Counted from the first letter of the stretch, positions 19,112-30,440 are shown. The stretch: 64,000 nucleotides of DNA from Pseudoxanthomonas suwonensis 11-1 (GCF_000185965.1 NC_014924.1:2294001-2358000), one strand, 5' to 3'. The notes: generated by a model not told the origin, from the sequence alone. A program made the numbers and translations.

Positions 19112-19540
19112 ATGTCCCTCGAAAAGATCCTCTACACCGGCACCGCCACCTCGACCGGTGGCCGCGAAGGCCGTTCGTCCACCTCCGACGGCAAGCTCGA
19201 TCTCGCCCTCTCCACGCCGCGCGGCCTCGGAGGCCCGGGTGGCGAAGGCACCAACCCCGAGCAGCTGTTTGCGGCCGGCTATTCGGCCTGCTTCCTCAGC
19301 GCGCTGAAGTTCGTGGCCGGCAGGCAGAAGGTCGCCCTGCCCGACTCGACCTCGGTCACCGCCGATATCGATATCGGCCCGCTGGGCGGCGGCTTCGGCC
19401 TGCAGGCTACCCTGACCATCTCCGCCCCGGGCGTGGATCGCGACACCCTGCAGGCCCTGGTCGAGCAGGCCCACCAGGTCTGCCCGTACTCCAACGCCAC
19501 CCGCGGCAACATCGAGGTCGACCTGCGCATCGCCGAGTGA
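19112..19540 (+). CDS. ohr: Organic hydroperoxide resistance protein
   Basis: Thiol peroxidase that reduces organic hydroperoxides, 142 residues. The two redox cysteines are C60 (GYSACF) and C124 ([13 protein letters not shown]), and the conserved active-site Glu lies in [12 protein letters not shown]. The length and opening [18 protein letters not shown] are typical of Ohr rather than OsmC. The ATG has an AGGAG ribosome site. Ohr is usually controlled by a MarR-type OhrR; no such gene is present in the window. Confidence 0.95.
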   Translation: MSLEKILYTGTATSTGGREGRSSTSDGKLDLALSTPRGLGGPGGEGTNPEQLFAAGYSACFLSALKFVAGRQKVALPDSTSVTADIDIGPLGGGFGLQATLTISAPGVDRDTLQALVEQAHQVCPYSNATRGNIEVDLRIAE

Positions 19541-19574
19541 TGCCCCAGCAGGCCACCCACCGCCGCGACCGATA

Positions 19575-19611
19575 CGGATTGCGGTCCCGGCCTCAAGGGG
19601 ACCGCGATCCG
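19575..19611. terminator. Bidirectional terminator after ohr
   Basis: A 14-bp stem with one G-T pair (core GCGGTCCC and GGGACCGC) and a 9-base loop, between the convergent ohr and DUF1810 genes. Confidence 0.7.
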
Positions 19612-19642
19612 ACGGGTGGCCGGTGCGAGGGATCTGGAATCG

Positions 19643-20083
19643 CTAGGCCCCGCCCCGCCGCGCCAGCAGCGCGAGCGTCTTCGGGTCGGACTCACCGTTG
19701 AAGAATGCGTCCAGCGCCGCGGTGAACAGCGGCTCCGCTGGATCGGCCAGCGCGAACAGGCTCAGGCATGACCTGAACTTCATTGCATCCAGTTCGCCAA
19801 GCACGGCACTGGCCCCGAGCAGGCGATGCGCGAGCATGACCTCCACGCACTCCCGCAGACGCGCGCCCAGGACCGGATCGGCCAGGTAGGCGCGGGCTTC
19901 GCCCAGGCCATCCAGCCCATACGTTTCCGACATCGTGCTCTGGCCCAGGCCACGCAGCTGCGGGAATACGAACCAGATCCAGTGCGACTCCTTCCGACCG
20001 GAGTGCAGCTCGCCCAGGGCAGTGCCATAGGCATGCTGCTGGGCGCTGCGGAACCGGGAGAGCTCGAATGGGCCTGCGTTCAC
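19643..20083 (-). CDS. DUF1810 family protein
   Basis: Soluble protein of 146 residues matching DUF1810 (often labelled calpastatin-like). Landmarks are ELSRFRSAQQHAYGTALGEL, ESHWIWFVFPQLRGLGQS, EARAYLADPVLGARLREC and DAMKFRSCLSLFA. The family is helical and functionally uncharacterised, and is sometimes found near ADP-ribose-related genes. It ends beside the ohr terminator and starts 22 bases from the next gene's stop, so those two may be cotranscribed. Confidence 0.9.
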   Translation of the reverse strand: MNAGPFELSRFRSAQQHAYGTALGELHSGRKESHWIWFVFPQLRGLGQSTMSETYGLDGLGEARAYLADPVLGARLRECVEVMLAHRLLGASAVLGELDAMKFRSCLSLFALADPAEPLFTAALDAFFNGESDPKTLALLARRGGA

Positions 20084-20104
20084 TGGACCTCCCGCACTGC
20101 CGCC

Positions 20105-20425
20105 TCAGGCACCCGGATGCCCCAGCCGCTCCGCCTTGTCCTTCGCCGTCCTGCGGATCGCCGGGCCAGCGAGGTAACGGCCGACCATCATCCAGCCGGC
20201 CAGGCACCCGATCAGCACCCAGAGGGCCGAATCACGGGCCGCGCCCGGCATGAAGTACAGGAACCCTGACAGGCCCAGGCCAGCAACAAACACGATCCAG
20301 GCAAGCGGGCTGCGCCGTAGCACACGCTGGGTTTCCCCGGACACGATGTCCCGGGCGAGCGTCTCGCTGAGCCGGTACTCACGCGCCACGTCTTCGGCAT
20401 TGATCAAGCCGTTTTCCCTCGACAT
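20105..20425 (-). CDS. Hypothetical membrane protein
   Basis: Protein of 106 residues with a soluble N-terminal helix (about 1-38, ending QRVLRRSP) and two membrane helices (about 41-59 and 66-86), then a basic tail. No family recognised. The chosen ATG has a GGAGGAGTG ribosome site. It lies just upstream of the DUF1810 gene on the same strand. Confidence 0.6.
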   Translation of the reverse strand: MSRENGLINAEDVAREYRLSETLARDIVSGETQRVLRRSPLAWIVFVAGLGLSGFLYFMPGAARDSALWVLIGCLAGWMMVGRYLAGPAIRRTAKDKAERLGHPGA

Positions 20426-20480
20426 TGCACTCCTCCATGGAGCAGCGGCACATGGCGGAAGCCTACCCGCCCCGGACGGA

Positions 20481-20807
20481 TCATTCACTCCCCTGTTCGA
20501 CCCAGGGATCGCCCGGCTCTTCACGGTACCAGTGCCTCCATCCATGGCGGTAGGCGTTCTCGATGTAAGGCCCGCGAAGCACCCTGGGCTGCTCCTGCGC
20601 GGACGAATCGGTCCCGAGCAGATAGACGGCCGACGCAAAGGAGCGCACTTCCCCGCCAGACTCACGGGACAGCATGGGGTCGACCAGCCCCACCGCCTCC
20701 TCCACGGACCCGGCCCGCACCAGGAAACAGGTGTCCGGACCATTCGCCCCCACAGTGAGGGGATCGTCCGAGTCGTTTCCCCAGCGGATGACTTCATAAA
20801 GCTTCAT
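20481..20807 (-). CDS. Hypothetical protein
   Basis: Soluble protein of 108 residues beginning MKLYEVIRWGNDSDDPLTV and containing CFLVRAGSVEEAVGLVD. No signal peptide. I have a weak impression of similarity to small immunity-like proteins, which cannot be confirmed here. The gene downstream of it (lower coordinates) is a membrane protein, and the one upstream encodes a small secreted protein. Confidence 0.55.
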   Translation of the reverse strand: MKLYEVIRWGNDSDDPLTVGANGPDTCFLVRAGSVEEAVGLVDPMLSRESGGEVRSFASAVYLLGTDSSAQEQPRVLRGPYIENAYRHGWRHWYREEPGDPWVEQGSE

Positions 20808-20864
20808 GCGGCATTCGCTTCCGACGACCTGGCCAAACCCGGCCACGCGCGAGTGGCACGGACG

Positions 20865-21218
20865 TCAGTCATACCAGAACCCCTCGGTTTCCAGCCAGGA
20901 ACAGAAAGCATTCGTGGAGCTTGCAGCCTCCGCCGAGTCGCGTCCGAACTGCCGCTGGTCCTCGATGGCCTGCCGCAGAAGGATGTGGCCGTGGATGACT
21001 TTGGCCTGGTTGAGTGCTCCATGCTGGAACCCGCCAGTCACTTCGCCGCGGCCGACCATGTCCCGCAGCCGCTCTGCAGCGATGACTGCGGCCGGCTGGC
21101 CGAGGTCGGACTCCCGGATGCGCATGTCCGGCTCGATCCCGTTCCTGTATCCCACGCACAGCTCCTGCGTTACCGGTGCGACGGCCAGCGCAACTGCAAG
21201 CGATACGGCGATGACCAT
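20865..21218 (-). CDS. Hypothetical secreted protein
   Basis: Protein of 117 residues with a hydrophobic N-terminus (MVIAVSLAVALAVAPVTQ) that looks like a signal peptide lacking a strong basic start. The mature part has two cysteines, one near the mature start (ELCVGYRNG) and one near the C-terminus (AFCSWLETEGFWYD), which could form a disulfide. The frame is open 12 codons further upstream. Function unknown. Confidence 0.55.
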   Translation of the reverse strand: MVIAVSLAVALAVAPVTQELCVGYRNGIEPDMRIRESDLGQPAAVIAAERLRDMVGRGEVTGGFQHGALNQAKVIHGHILLRQAIEDQRQFGRDSAEAASSTNAFCSWLETEGFWYD

Positions 21219-21316
21219 GGGAGTACCGGGGCAGGCCCGCGGGGCGTTCCCCACACGCTAAAGGATTTGCCTCCCCGGCGCCTATCATCGGGATTCCAGG
21301 AAGGGGAATACGCACC

Positions 21317-23782
<2,466 letters not shown>

Positions 23783-23800
23783 GGCGGGACGCCAGATGCC

Positions 23801-26380
23801 TCAGGCCGCCATGCCCTGCCCGGCCATCCACCCCGGCAGCTCCTGCGGCGGCATCGGCCTGGCGAACCAGTAACCCTGCACCACCGGATAACCCTGGGCC
23901 TTCAGGATTTCCCTCTGCGCCTCGGTCTCCACGCCTTCGGCGACCACGGTCAGGCCCAGGCTGGTGCCAATCCCCAGGATCGCCGCGCTGAGCGCACGCG
24001 CAGTCGTGGCATTCTCCAGGTCGGCCACGAAGCTGCGGTCCAGCTTGAGCTCGGTGATCGGCAGGCGCCGCAGATAGCTGAGGCTGGAATAGCCGGTGCC
24101 AAAGTCGTCCATGGACAGGCCCACGCCCTGGGCGTGCAGCCGTTCGATGGTCTGCATGACCGCACCATGGCTGTCGAGCAGGATGCTCTCGGTGAGCTCC
24201 AGCAGCAGGTCCGATCCCTGCAGGCCGTGCGTCTCCAGTGTCTGCGCCACGATGGCGGGCAACTCGAGATTGTGGAAGTTGGAGGCCGACAGGTTCACGG
24301 CCATGTTGGGTACCACCAGTCCCTCGCGGCGCCACTGCGCCAGCTGCCGGCACGACTCGTCCAGGGCCCAGCGGCCCAGGGCGCCCATCAGTCCGCATTC
24401 CTCCGCAAGCGGGATGAAGCGTGACGGCGGGATGGAGCCCAGCTCCGGGTGCTCCCAGCGCGCCAGCGCCTCGACCCCGTACAGCCGGCCCGTGGCCAGC
24501 GCCACCTGCGGCTGGTAGTGCAGCTGCAGGCCACCGCCCTGCAGGGCTTCGCGCAGCGCGGTCTCCAACGCCAGGCGCTCGCCGGCAGCGCGACTCAGCT
24601 CCACGCTGAAGAAGCCTACGCGTCCCGGGCCACCGGCCTTGGCCTGGTGCACGCCCATCTCGGCACGGTGCAACAGGGTGCCCATGGCCGCGCCGTCCTC
24701 CGGATACATGGCCACGCCCATGCTGACGCTCAGGTCCACCTTGGTACTGGACAGCTGCAACGGCCGCATCAGGCGGGTCTGCCAGCGCTCGATCAGCGAG
24801 TTGATCTCTTCACCGGACCGCAGCGGCACGGCAACGATGAACTCGTCGCCCGGCAGCCGTCCGGCCACGCCGTCCTGGCGCAACAGCCCCCTGATGCGTG
24901 CTGCCACTTCCCGAAGCAGTGCATCGCCGGCGGCATGGCCCAGCGAGTCGTTGACGTGCTTGAACCGGTCCAGGTCCAGGTACAGGACGGCCACGCGCTG
25001 GCCGATTTCCTGCGCGCTTTCCAGTAGCTGCGCCGCCTGGGTTTCCAGCAGGCTGCGGTTGGGCAGGCCAGTGAGCGCGTCGTAGAACGCCAGTTGCTGG
25101 ATGCGCTGTCGTGCCTCCTCGCGCTCCATGGCCAGCGCACACAGGTCCGTACAAGCCTCCACCAGCTGCTGGTGGAAGCTGGAGGCGACGAACGGACCGT
25201 CCTCGCGGTAATAGAAGGCGAAGGTGCCCAGTACCCTTCCATCCTTGGTCAGGATGGGCGTGGACCAGCAGACGTTGAGGCCCAGCGGCGCGACCAGGTG
25301 GCTGAAACCCGCCCACAGCGGATCGTTGGCGATGTCCGTGACCAGCACCGGGCTCTTGCGCCACGCGGCAGTGCCGCAGGAACCCACGTTCGGCCCGATG
25401 GCCACGCCATCAAGCAGGGAGGAATAGCTGAACGGAAGGCTGGGACTGGCCAACGGGTGCAACAGGCCGTGCTCGTCCACCTGCAGGATCGAGGCGCACA
25501 CCTCCGGCGCCAGCCGCTCCACTTCCTCGCATACCAGTTCCAGCACCTGCATCAGCGGCATGTCGCTGGACATGGCCTGCAGCGCGCGGTGGTGCAGGAC
25601 TTCGTGGATCTTGGTCTTGGTGATGTCCAGCAGCACCGACACCGTGTAGGCCCAGTTGCCCTCGGCGTCCATCACCGGATTGCAGAGGATCTTGCTCCAG
25701 TAGCGCCGGCCACCCTTGCCGGTCACCACCTCTTCCATCCCGGCGGGGCGGCCCTGGCGCAGGTCGCCACGCACGCGCTCGAACAGTTCCAGCGGCGCCT
25801 GCTGGGCCAGCAGCTCCAGCACCTTGCGCCCCTGCATCTCGCCCAGGGTCCAGCCGAACATGCGGAAGAAGCCACCATTGCTGTAGACCACCCGCGAGTT
25901 CGCGTCGGTGATCACGATCGCCGCATCAGTGGTGTCTGCCACCAGCGACAGGCGCCAGAGATGATCCTGCCTGGCAAGCTCCGTCCGTTTGCTCTGGGTG
26001 ACGTCGGTGGCCACCACCATGATGTGGGTGACCACGCCATCCCGGTCGTGCACGGGGGCATACAACGCCTCCAGCCAGCACACGCCGCCGTCGCTGCACA
26101 CACGCTCGACCACGCCGGAAAACTCGTGGCCCGCGCAAAGCGACTCCCACATGTTCCTGTAGGCCTGGCCCTGCACGAGTCCTGGCGGGCACAGCTGGTC
26201 GTGATGCAGGGCCGTCATCTGCGCGGGAGCCAGGCGCAACAACGACTGGAATTTCGCGTTCGCAGAAACCAGCTGCCCATCAAGCGCGAACTCCGCAAGC
26301 GCCATGGCCTTGTCGAACGCACTCCACCGGTTCTCCAGCTGCGAGGCAGCTTCAGAGCGGCTGACGGAGGATGAAGGCAT
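23801..26380 (-). CDS. Cyclic di-GMP signalling protein, PAS-PAS-GAF-GGDEF-EAL
   Basis: Soluble protein of 859 residues. Two PAS domains occupy about residues 25-265, a GAF domain about 275-425, a GGDEF domain about 430-595 and an EAL domain about 600-855. The GGDEF loop reads PGDEF near 507, so cyclase activity is doubtful. The EAL domain keeps EAL near 635, then NLSASNFHN, ELTES, DDFGTGYSSL, KLDRSFV and VVAEGVET, so it is probably an active phosphodiesterase. Domain order is close to E. coli DosP-type sensors, but no haem ligand can be assigned. The ATG at 26380 is chosen because upstream in-frame sequence lacks domain character. Confidence 0.9.
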   Translation of the reverse strand: MPSSSVSRSEAASQLENRWSAFDKAMALAEFALDGQLVSANAKFQSLLRLAPAQMTALHHDQLCPPGLVQGQAYRNMWESLCAGHEFSGVVERVCSDGGVCWLEALYAPVHDRDGVVTHIMVVATDVTQSKRTELARQDHLWRLSLVADTTDAAIVITDANSRVVYSNGGFFRMFGWTLGEMQGRKVLELLAQQAPLELFERVRGDLRQGRPAGMEEVVTGKGGRRYWSKILCNPVMDAEGNWAYTVSVLLDITKTKIHEVLHHRALQAMSSDMPLMQVLELVCEEVERLAPEVCASILQVDEHGLLHPLASPSLPFSYSSLLDGVAIGPNVGSCGTAAWRKSPVLVTDIANDPLWAGFSHLVAPLGLNVCWSTPILTKDGRVLGTFAFYYREDGPFVASSFHQQLVEACTDLCALAMEREEARQRIQQLAFYDALTGLPNRSLLETQAAQLLESAQEIGQRVAVLYLDLDRFKHVNDSLGHAAGDALLREVAARIRGLLRQDGVAGRLPGDEFIVAVPLRSGEEINSLIERWQTRLMRPLQLSSTKVDLSVSMGVAMYPEDGAAMGTLLHRAEMGVHQAKAGGPGRVGFFSVELSRAAGERLALETALREALQGGGLQLHYQPQVALATGRLYGVEALARWEHPELGSIPPSRFIPLAEECGLMGALGRWALDESCRQLAQWRREGLVVPNMAVNLSASNFHNLELPAIVAQTLETHGLQGSDLLLELTESILLDSHGAVMQTIERLHAQGVGLSMDDFGTGYSSLSYLRRLPITELKLDRSFVADLENATTARALSAAILGIGTSLGLTVVAEGVETEAQREILKAQGYPVVQGYWFARPMPPQELPGWMAGQGMAA

Positions 26381-26692
26381 GCAAAGACTCCGAACGCGGC
26401 GAACGACCGACCCAACAGCAGGAACCTGGTGCATCCCGGCAGGCAGCAGACACCGGTTCCCGAATATAAAGCCCTGATCGGCCCGCCTCCATGAAGACTG
26501 GAGGGGACGGCAACAGCCTGCGCCACCTTCTCCAGACACCACCTGCAACGCGAAGATCCGGGAGACTCCGGGGACATCCATCCGGGCCACGACAAGCGAG
26601 GCCACGTTTCATCCCCGTGGGTCTCCCTGACCCTCCAACTCGCCCCGCCCGGTGCCGCCTCCCGCGCGGTGCGAGGCCCGGGGATGCTCCAG

Positions 26693-26953
26693 TCATCGGG
26701 AAAGGCCCAGGACGGCCCAGGCCGCATCGCGTCCCTTGGTGAAAAACGCGGCGCGGCCGATGGTTGCGTATCGGCCGGATACGCGGATTCCGTAGAGGGA
26801 TCCGACCGCCAAAGCCACCGGCCATGCATCAAGCGTGGCGGCCGTCACGCTCCGGAAGAACGTCACCCCGATGGCAGCTACCCCGCGAGCGCCAGCAGCA
26901 CGAAAGAACCCTCGCCACGCTTCGGCGCCGACGGTCTCGCTCCCGTGTTTCAT
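26693..26953 (-). CDS. Doubtful small membrane protein
   Basis: An 86-residue frame beginning MKHGSETVGAEAWRGFFRA with two moderately hydrophobic stretches (GVAAIGVTFF and AWPVALAVGSLYGI). It could be the remains of a longer membrane protein. No family recognised and no clear ribosome site. Confidence 0.25.
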   Translation of the reverse strand: MKHGSETVGAEAWRGFFRAAGARGVAAIGVTFFRSVTAATLDAWPVALAVGSLYGIRVSGRYATIGRAAFFTKGRDAAWAVLGLSR

Positions 26954-27179
26954 CGATCCATCCCCTGACAGGCACGCCTGATGACACCACTCCCCGCAAG
27001 GAGAACGGCCCGGCAATCCTCCAGCCCCCCATGGCTCACGCATGCGCAGATTGCAGAACACGCAGCCCGCGCCGCAAGTGGCGTCCGCAGGCACCGGCCC
27101 GGATCCGGCCCTCCAGCGCGCTCGCCGAAGCGAATCATATGACGGGATCGATCAACCAGTCCGCGGTCATGCCCTCCGG

Positions 27180-27371
27180 TCAGGAAACGCTAGCCGTGCC
27201 GGCAATCATTGCGTTCCCGAAGCCTCCCCATGCTCGGGCACCAGAGTCCAGCGGGCGATCAGGCGGGTAACCGACTACCGACGCTGGAACCCCCCGTGTT
27301 TCAACTGCAGTGCAGAACTCCGCGAGCAGTAACCCGGTCCCGTCCAGGCCGGGGAGGACCACCACCCTCAT
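27180..27371 (-). pseudogene. Truncated alpha/beta hydrolase (N-terminal fragment)
   Basis: The frame starts MRVVVLPGLDGTGLLLAEF and continues to YPPDRPLDSGAR, which is the normal opening of a serine hydrolase of the alpha/beta fold (oxyanion-hole strand and loop). After about 46 residues the sequence loses all resemblance and stops, so the nucleophile elbow, acid and His are missing. It is read as a remnant of a gene cut by deletion or recombination. Confidence 0.5.
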
Positions 27372-27434
27372 GCGACCACTCCCGTCTTGCGACCGGGTCT
27401 GGCCGACTGCGCAGGGCGTATCCGCATGGAGCCT

Positions 27435-27842
27435 CTATCGGACAGGATCTTCGCCACTGTAGGACCACAGCGGCCGGAACGCGCTGCGATGCAGCCAGGC
27501 CAGCACGGCCAGCACTCCCAGATGGAGACTCCCCCACACCACGCTTCCGGTCAGGAACACGTGGAACAGGAATATGCCGGTCACCAGCGGCGCGAGGACG
27601 GCGATGCCCAGGGGCGCGGTGCGCTGCACCAGCAGGAGAGCCCCGCCCACGAGGCAGGCGGCGGCAATGAATGGATCCACCACTCCACTGGCCGAGAAAG
27701 CGCTGGTGATGGCCTTGGCCAGGGGCGGCTCCGGCGGCGTGACCCATGGCTTGCCAATCAGCTTGTGCACGAACCATGACACGCCGACGTACAGATAGAA
27801 GAGACCGAACAACCAGCGAATAACCAGGCCGAACTTCCGCAT
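27435..27842 (-). CDS. Small multi-pass membrane protein, DoxX-like
   Basis: Protein of 135 residues with four predicted helices (about 5-22, 45-65, 72-90 and 97-115). The first helix motif IRWLFGLFYLYVGVSWF and the pattern GGALLLVQRTAPLGIAVLAPLVTGIFLFHVFL resemble DoxX-type membrane proteins. Function unknown. The ATG at 27842 follows a GGGGAGG ribosome site. Confidence 0.6.
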   Translation of the reverse strand: MRKFGLVIRWLFGLFYLYVGVSWFVHKLIGKPWVTPPEPPLAKAITSAFSASGVVDPFIAAACLVGGALLLVQRTAPLGIAVLAPLVTGIFLFHVFLTGSVVWGSLHLGVLAVLAWLHRSAFRPLWSYSGEDPVR

Positions 27843-27991
27843 GCAGACCTCCCCGAGCCCCGGAACTGGATTGGAATCGCACAAGCAGCTCGTCCGTCCC
27901 CGGAACCACGGCATGTGGCATGGCATTGCTGGCCGGACCGCCAAACACTAGCGCCATGCCGCAGACCGGGCCAGTGGACTGCTACGGGCTG

Positions 27992-28456
27992 CTATTCCCC
28001 ACCCCTCTCCCGCCGATGCAATCCGAGGAACCGCACCTGGGTGGTGGTTCCCGCGTCGGCTGCACGTGCGCCGAAGCCATCGGCGGCCGACCAGCGGAAC
28101 CTGACCTGGTCGCCGACACGTGGAACGCCCGCTCGCCGCGGGACCCGCATGGAAACATCCATGAGGCTCCCGACATGCTCGGTGCAGTCCGTGTACGCGC
28201 CGTGTTCGTCCTCCCTGGCACGCCGGCCGGCCACCACCTGGATGTCCATTTCGTAGGCGCGCCTGCTGGCGCCGGCCTCGAGCGCGGCGATATTGCCTTC
28301 CAGCTCGCAGAACTCGGACCAAGAGGCCCAGGCCACCGCGGGGAGGATGGAGATCGCCCCGACGAGGAGCGCCAGCCCACGCCTCACTGGCCCGCGATGT
28401 TGGCGAGGGCCGTGGTCGCGAAGCGATGGTGGCGGGGACGAAGCTTCAGCTGCCAT
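27992..28456 (-). CDS. Hypothetical exported protein
   Basis: Protein of 154 residues with a long N-region and a signal-like hydrophobic segment (RRGLALLVGAISILPAVAWA, about residues 24-43), then a soluble part with two cysteines (SEFCELEG and YTDCTEHVG) and beta-rich sequence VGDQVRFRW. Its ATG overlaps the end of the upstream lipoprotein gene by 11 bases, pointing to translational coupling. No family recognised. Confidence 0.55.
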   Translation of the reverse strand: MAAEASSPPPSLRDHGPRQHRGPVRRGLALLVGAISILPAVAWASWSEFCELEGNIAALEAGASRRAYEMDIQVVAGRRAREDEHGAYTDCTEHVGSLMDVSMRVPRRAGVPRVGDQVRFRWSAADGFGARAADAGTTTQVRFLGLHRRERGGE

Positions 28457-28892
28457 CTCCCCAGGCCCTGATGACCTGGCGATCCAGTTTGAACCTGGGT
28501 GACAGGATGCGTTCGGCGACATGACTGGCTCCCGTGGCGGCTTCCAACTCCGGACTGGCTTTGACCAGGACGACATGGCAGTCGTCCGTAACGGCCGGAA
28601 TGTACTCCCCGTGCTGCAGATGGACGAACTGCACCCGGGAGCCATCCCAGGTCCCGACAACCACGCGCTCAACCTCGGCGTCGTACCTGTACCAATGATG
28701 GAACGGTATGCATCCCTCTCCACACCCGGGATGCAGGCCGGTGGACTCGACCCGCTTCACTGAAACCTTCAGGACCAGCGCCCCGGAGGGAATGGCATAT
28801 GCGGGTTGGCCGGCGCCGTCGCCGATACCGGTGGAGCATGCACTGGCGAGACCAAGCAATAGAGACGCGCCATTCAGGGTCAGTAACCGCAT
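28446..28892 (-). CDS. Hypothetical lipoprotein
   Basis: A 148-residue precursor with a lipoprotein signal (MRLLTLNGASLLLGLASACS, Cys 19). The mature part has a paired-cysteine segment (HPGCGEGCIPFHHW) and strand-rich sequence RVVVGTWDGSRVQFVHL, and a later DDCHVVLVKAS. No family recognised. It overlaps the next gene by 11 bases and follows another lipoprotein-like frame, as part of an apparent minus-strand cluster. Confidence 0.6.
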   Translation of the reverse strand: MRLLTLNGASLLLGLASACSTGIGDGAGQPAYAIPSGALVLKVSVKRVESTGLHPGCGEGCIPFHHWYRYDAEVERVVVGTWDGSRVQFVHLQHGEYIPAVTDDCHVVLVKASPELEAATGASHVAERILSPRFKLDRQVIRAWGDGS

Positions 28893-28935
28893 GCAGCCTC
28901 CATCCCGGTCGACCTTGCGGAGCAACGTCGACGCC

Positions 28936-29382
28936 TCACAGCCTGGTCCCGGCGACACGCCAGTGCACCACGCGACCACCATCCCCGCGGATGCCCACAT
29001 ATGTGTACCCGTAGGGCTCCGCACCCGGGCATTCGTAGAACGAATACGCACGACGCAATTCGTCCAGGCTGGGCCACCACTCCTGCCGGTAGCGGGAGTG
29101 CACGACGACAGAGGCCTCGATCGTCCTGCACTCCGCGGGCGGTGCCCAGGAAAGGTCTCGTGGAGTGTCGAAAGCCAGCGCGCTCTCGTTTGTGTCCAGG
29201 TTGTGGATCTCGCGGATGTCGCTGGCATCAGCCGCTAGCCACCCGGGAATCCAGCCGCGCGACACACCGCCGCCAGAAGCCGCGGCAGCCATGTCCGGGT
29301 ACGAGGTTTCAACCGCCTCCAGCGGGTCACACCCCGCCAACCTGGCCAGGAGGATGAAGGCAATTGGCGACCATGTCCTCGT
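28936..29382 (-). pseudogene. Lipoprotein-like gene without a standard start codon
   Basis: The coding character is clear: a hydrophobic run IAFILLARLAGCDP with a lipobox-like cysteine, then GWIPGWLAADASDIREIH and NLDTNESALAF, ending in a strand-rich domain. However, no ATG, GTG or TTG lies at a sensible place. An ACG at 29380-29382 would give MRTWSPIAFILLARLAGC, a good lipoprotein signal, so a start-codon mutation (ATG to ACG) is one explanation. A frameshift or a start far upstream are alternatives. Coordinates begin at the ACG. Confidence 0.4.
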
Positions 29383-29842
29383 GCGTGCACGACCCCAGGA
29401 TCTTCCAGACAGGCCTCCGATTGGACGGAATATCCCACCCGTGGCTGCTCCCGCTCCCCGCCAGCCCGGCGAGGCCCTTGCCGCGCGCCGGCAAGCAAGA
29501 AGGATAAAGATGGAAATGGAAAACAGTCCCGAGGCGGGCGCGTAACCGCGCCACGATGCTTGAGCTAGGCATAGCGGCCCAAGTCGCCCGGAGAGCAAGG
29601 AGCCCGGGATGTTGCCAAGCGCCTTGAACCCGGAAGTACCGGTTGTAGATCGCGAACGACACCAGGACCAGGCCAACCACCGCGATGCCTGCAACGTGGA
29701 AATGCTCCTCGGTAAGGTTCCGCAGCACCCTCTTCCGCCCCAGCAGCACCAGGCCACCACCAAGGACCACCAGCCCCAGCAGAGCCAGGACGATGTCCCG
29801 GACGGTTGCCTGGGCCCATGCCTCGGACAGGTTAGCCAGCAT
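29327..29842 (-). CDS. Hypothetical membrane protein
   Basis: Frame of 171 residues. The first 75 look like a real two-helix membrane protein (VRDIVLALLGLVVLGGGLVLLG and VAGIAVVGLVLVSFAIYNRYF). The remainder has weaker coding character and overlaps the next lipoprotein-like frame by 56 bases, so the true C-terminus may be shorter or altered by a frameshift. No family recognised. Confidence 0.4.
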   Translation of the reverse strand: MLANLSEAWAQATVRDIVLALLGLVVLGGGLVLLGRKRVLRNLTEEHFHVAGIAVVGLVLVSFAIYNRYFRVQGAWQHPGLLALRATWAAMPSSSIVARLRARLGTVFHFHLYPSCLPARGKGLAGLAGSGSSHGWDIPSNRRPVWKILGSCTHEDMVANCLHPPGQVGGV

Positions 29843-29884
29843 CGGTTGCCACCACCCTGACGTTGTCACCCATCTCCATGTTCC

Positions 29885-30295
29885 TCAGCGTGCCTCACCC
29901 AGCGAATCCAGATACGCGCGACTCGATGCGGTAACCGGGGCAAGCAACTGCAGCAATGCCGCGGCAGACGCACGAACAGGCTCCCAGGAAGGGTGGCGCA
30001 TCGCCACGAGATTGGGAGCGAGGCCTGCCCCGCCAGGCATCTGGTCAACGGGCACTGCATCAAGCTGATCGACCAGGTGCTGGATGGCTGCTTCCTGGCT
30101 GGCCGAAAGGCGGCCAGAACCGAGGAGATAGCGGCCCGCCATGCCATCATCCCTCAGCTCCCACGCGGTGTTGTAGCTACCCATCGCTTCGCACGCCTCC
30201 CGCGGCGGACGGGCCAGCGCCTCGAGCGTGAAGACGAAGATCTGGTACCAAAGGTGCCATCCCTCCGCCTCCGACACCTGATTCGGATTCTCCAT
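29885..30295 (-). CDS. Hypothetical protein
   Basis: Soluble, largely helical protein of 136 residues beginning MENPNQVSEAEGWHLWYQIF and ending SSRAYLDSLGEAR. No signal peptide. It is the first gene of the minus-strand cluster of small hypothetical genes reaching down to 27435. No family recognised. Confidence 0.55.
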   Translation of the reverse strand: MENPNQVSEAEGWHLWYQIFVFTLEALARPPREACEAMGSYNTAWELRDDGMAGRYLLGSGRLSASQEAAIQHLVDQLDAVPVDQMPGGAGLAPNLVAMRHPSWEPVRASAAALLQLLAPVTASSRAYLDSLGEAR

Positions 30296-30440
30296 GCGTC
30301 CCCCGCCAGCTGTGTCGAGCCGCTCCAAGCGCCAGTTTCAAGGCTGGCACCCGTCCCCACTCCACGCCCCCGGGCCGCGTCCACAGGACGCGGGCATTCG
30401 CTGCACGCGCGCCACTCACTCCGGAGGTATAGGGCTGCCC

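Larger units (their letters stand above)
26381..27434. other. Poorly coding accessory stretch with gene remnants
   Basis: About one kilobase with no intact recognisable gene, unlike the rest of the window. It holds a possible small membrane ORF (26693-26953) and the truncated start of an alpha/beta hydrolase (27180-27371). Codon bias is weak in all frames elsewhere. It likely marks a point of past recombination or gene loss. Confidence 0.5.

Noticed and set aside
20398-20406. TTGATCAA sequence as a further regulator site
   Set aside because: It lacks the four-base spacer of the FNR-type box and is inside a coding region, not a promoter.
26764-27270. Plus-strand frame of 168 codons in the poorly coding stretch
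   Set aside because: It is Arg/Pro/Ser-rich with no domain pattern and overlaps the hydrolase fragment on the other strand; likely chance.
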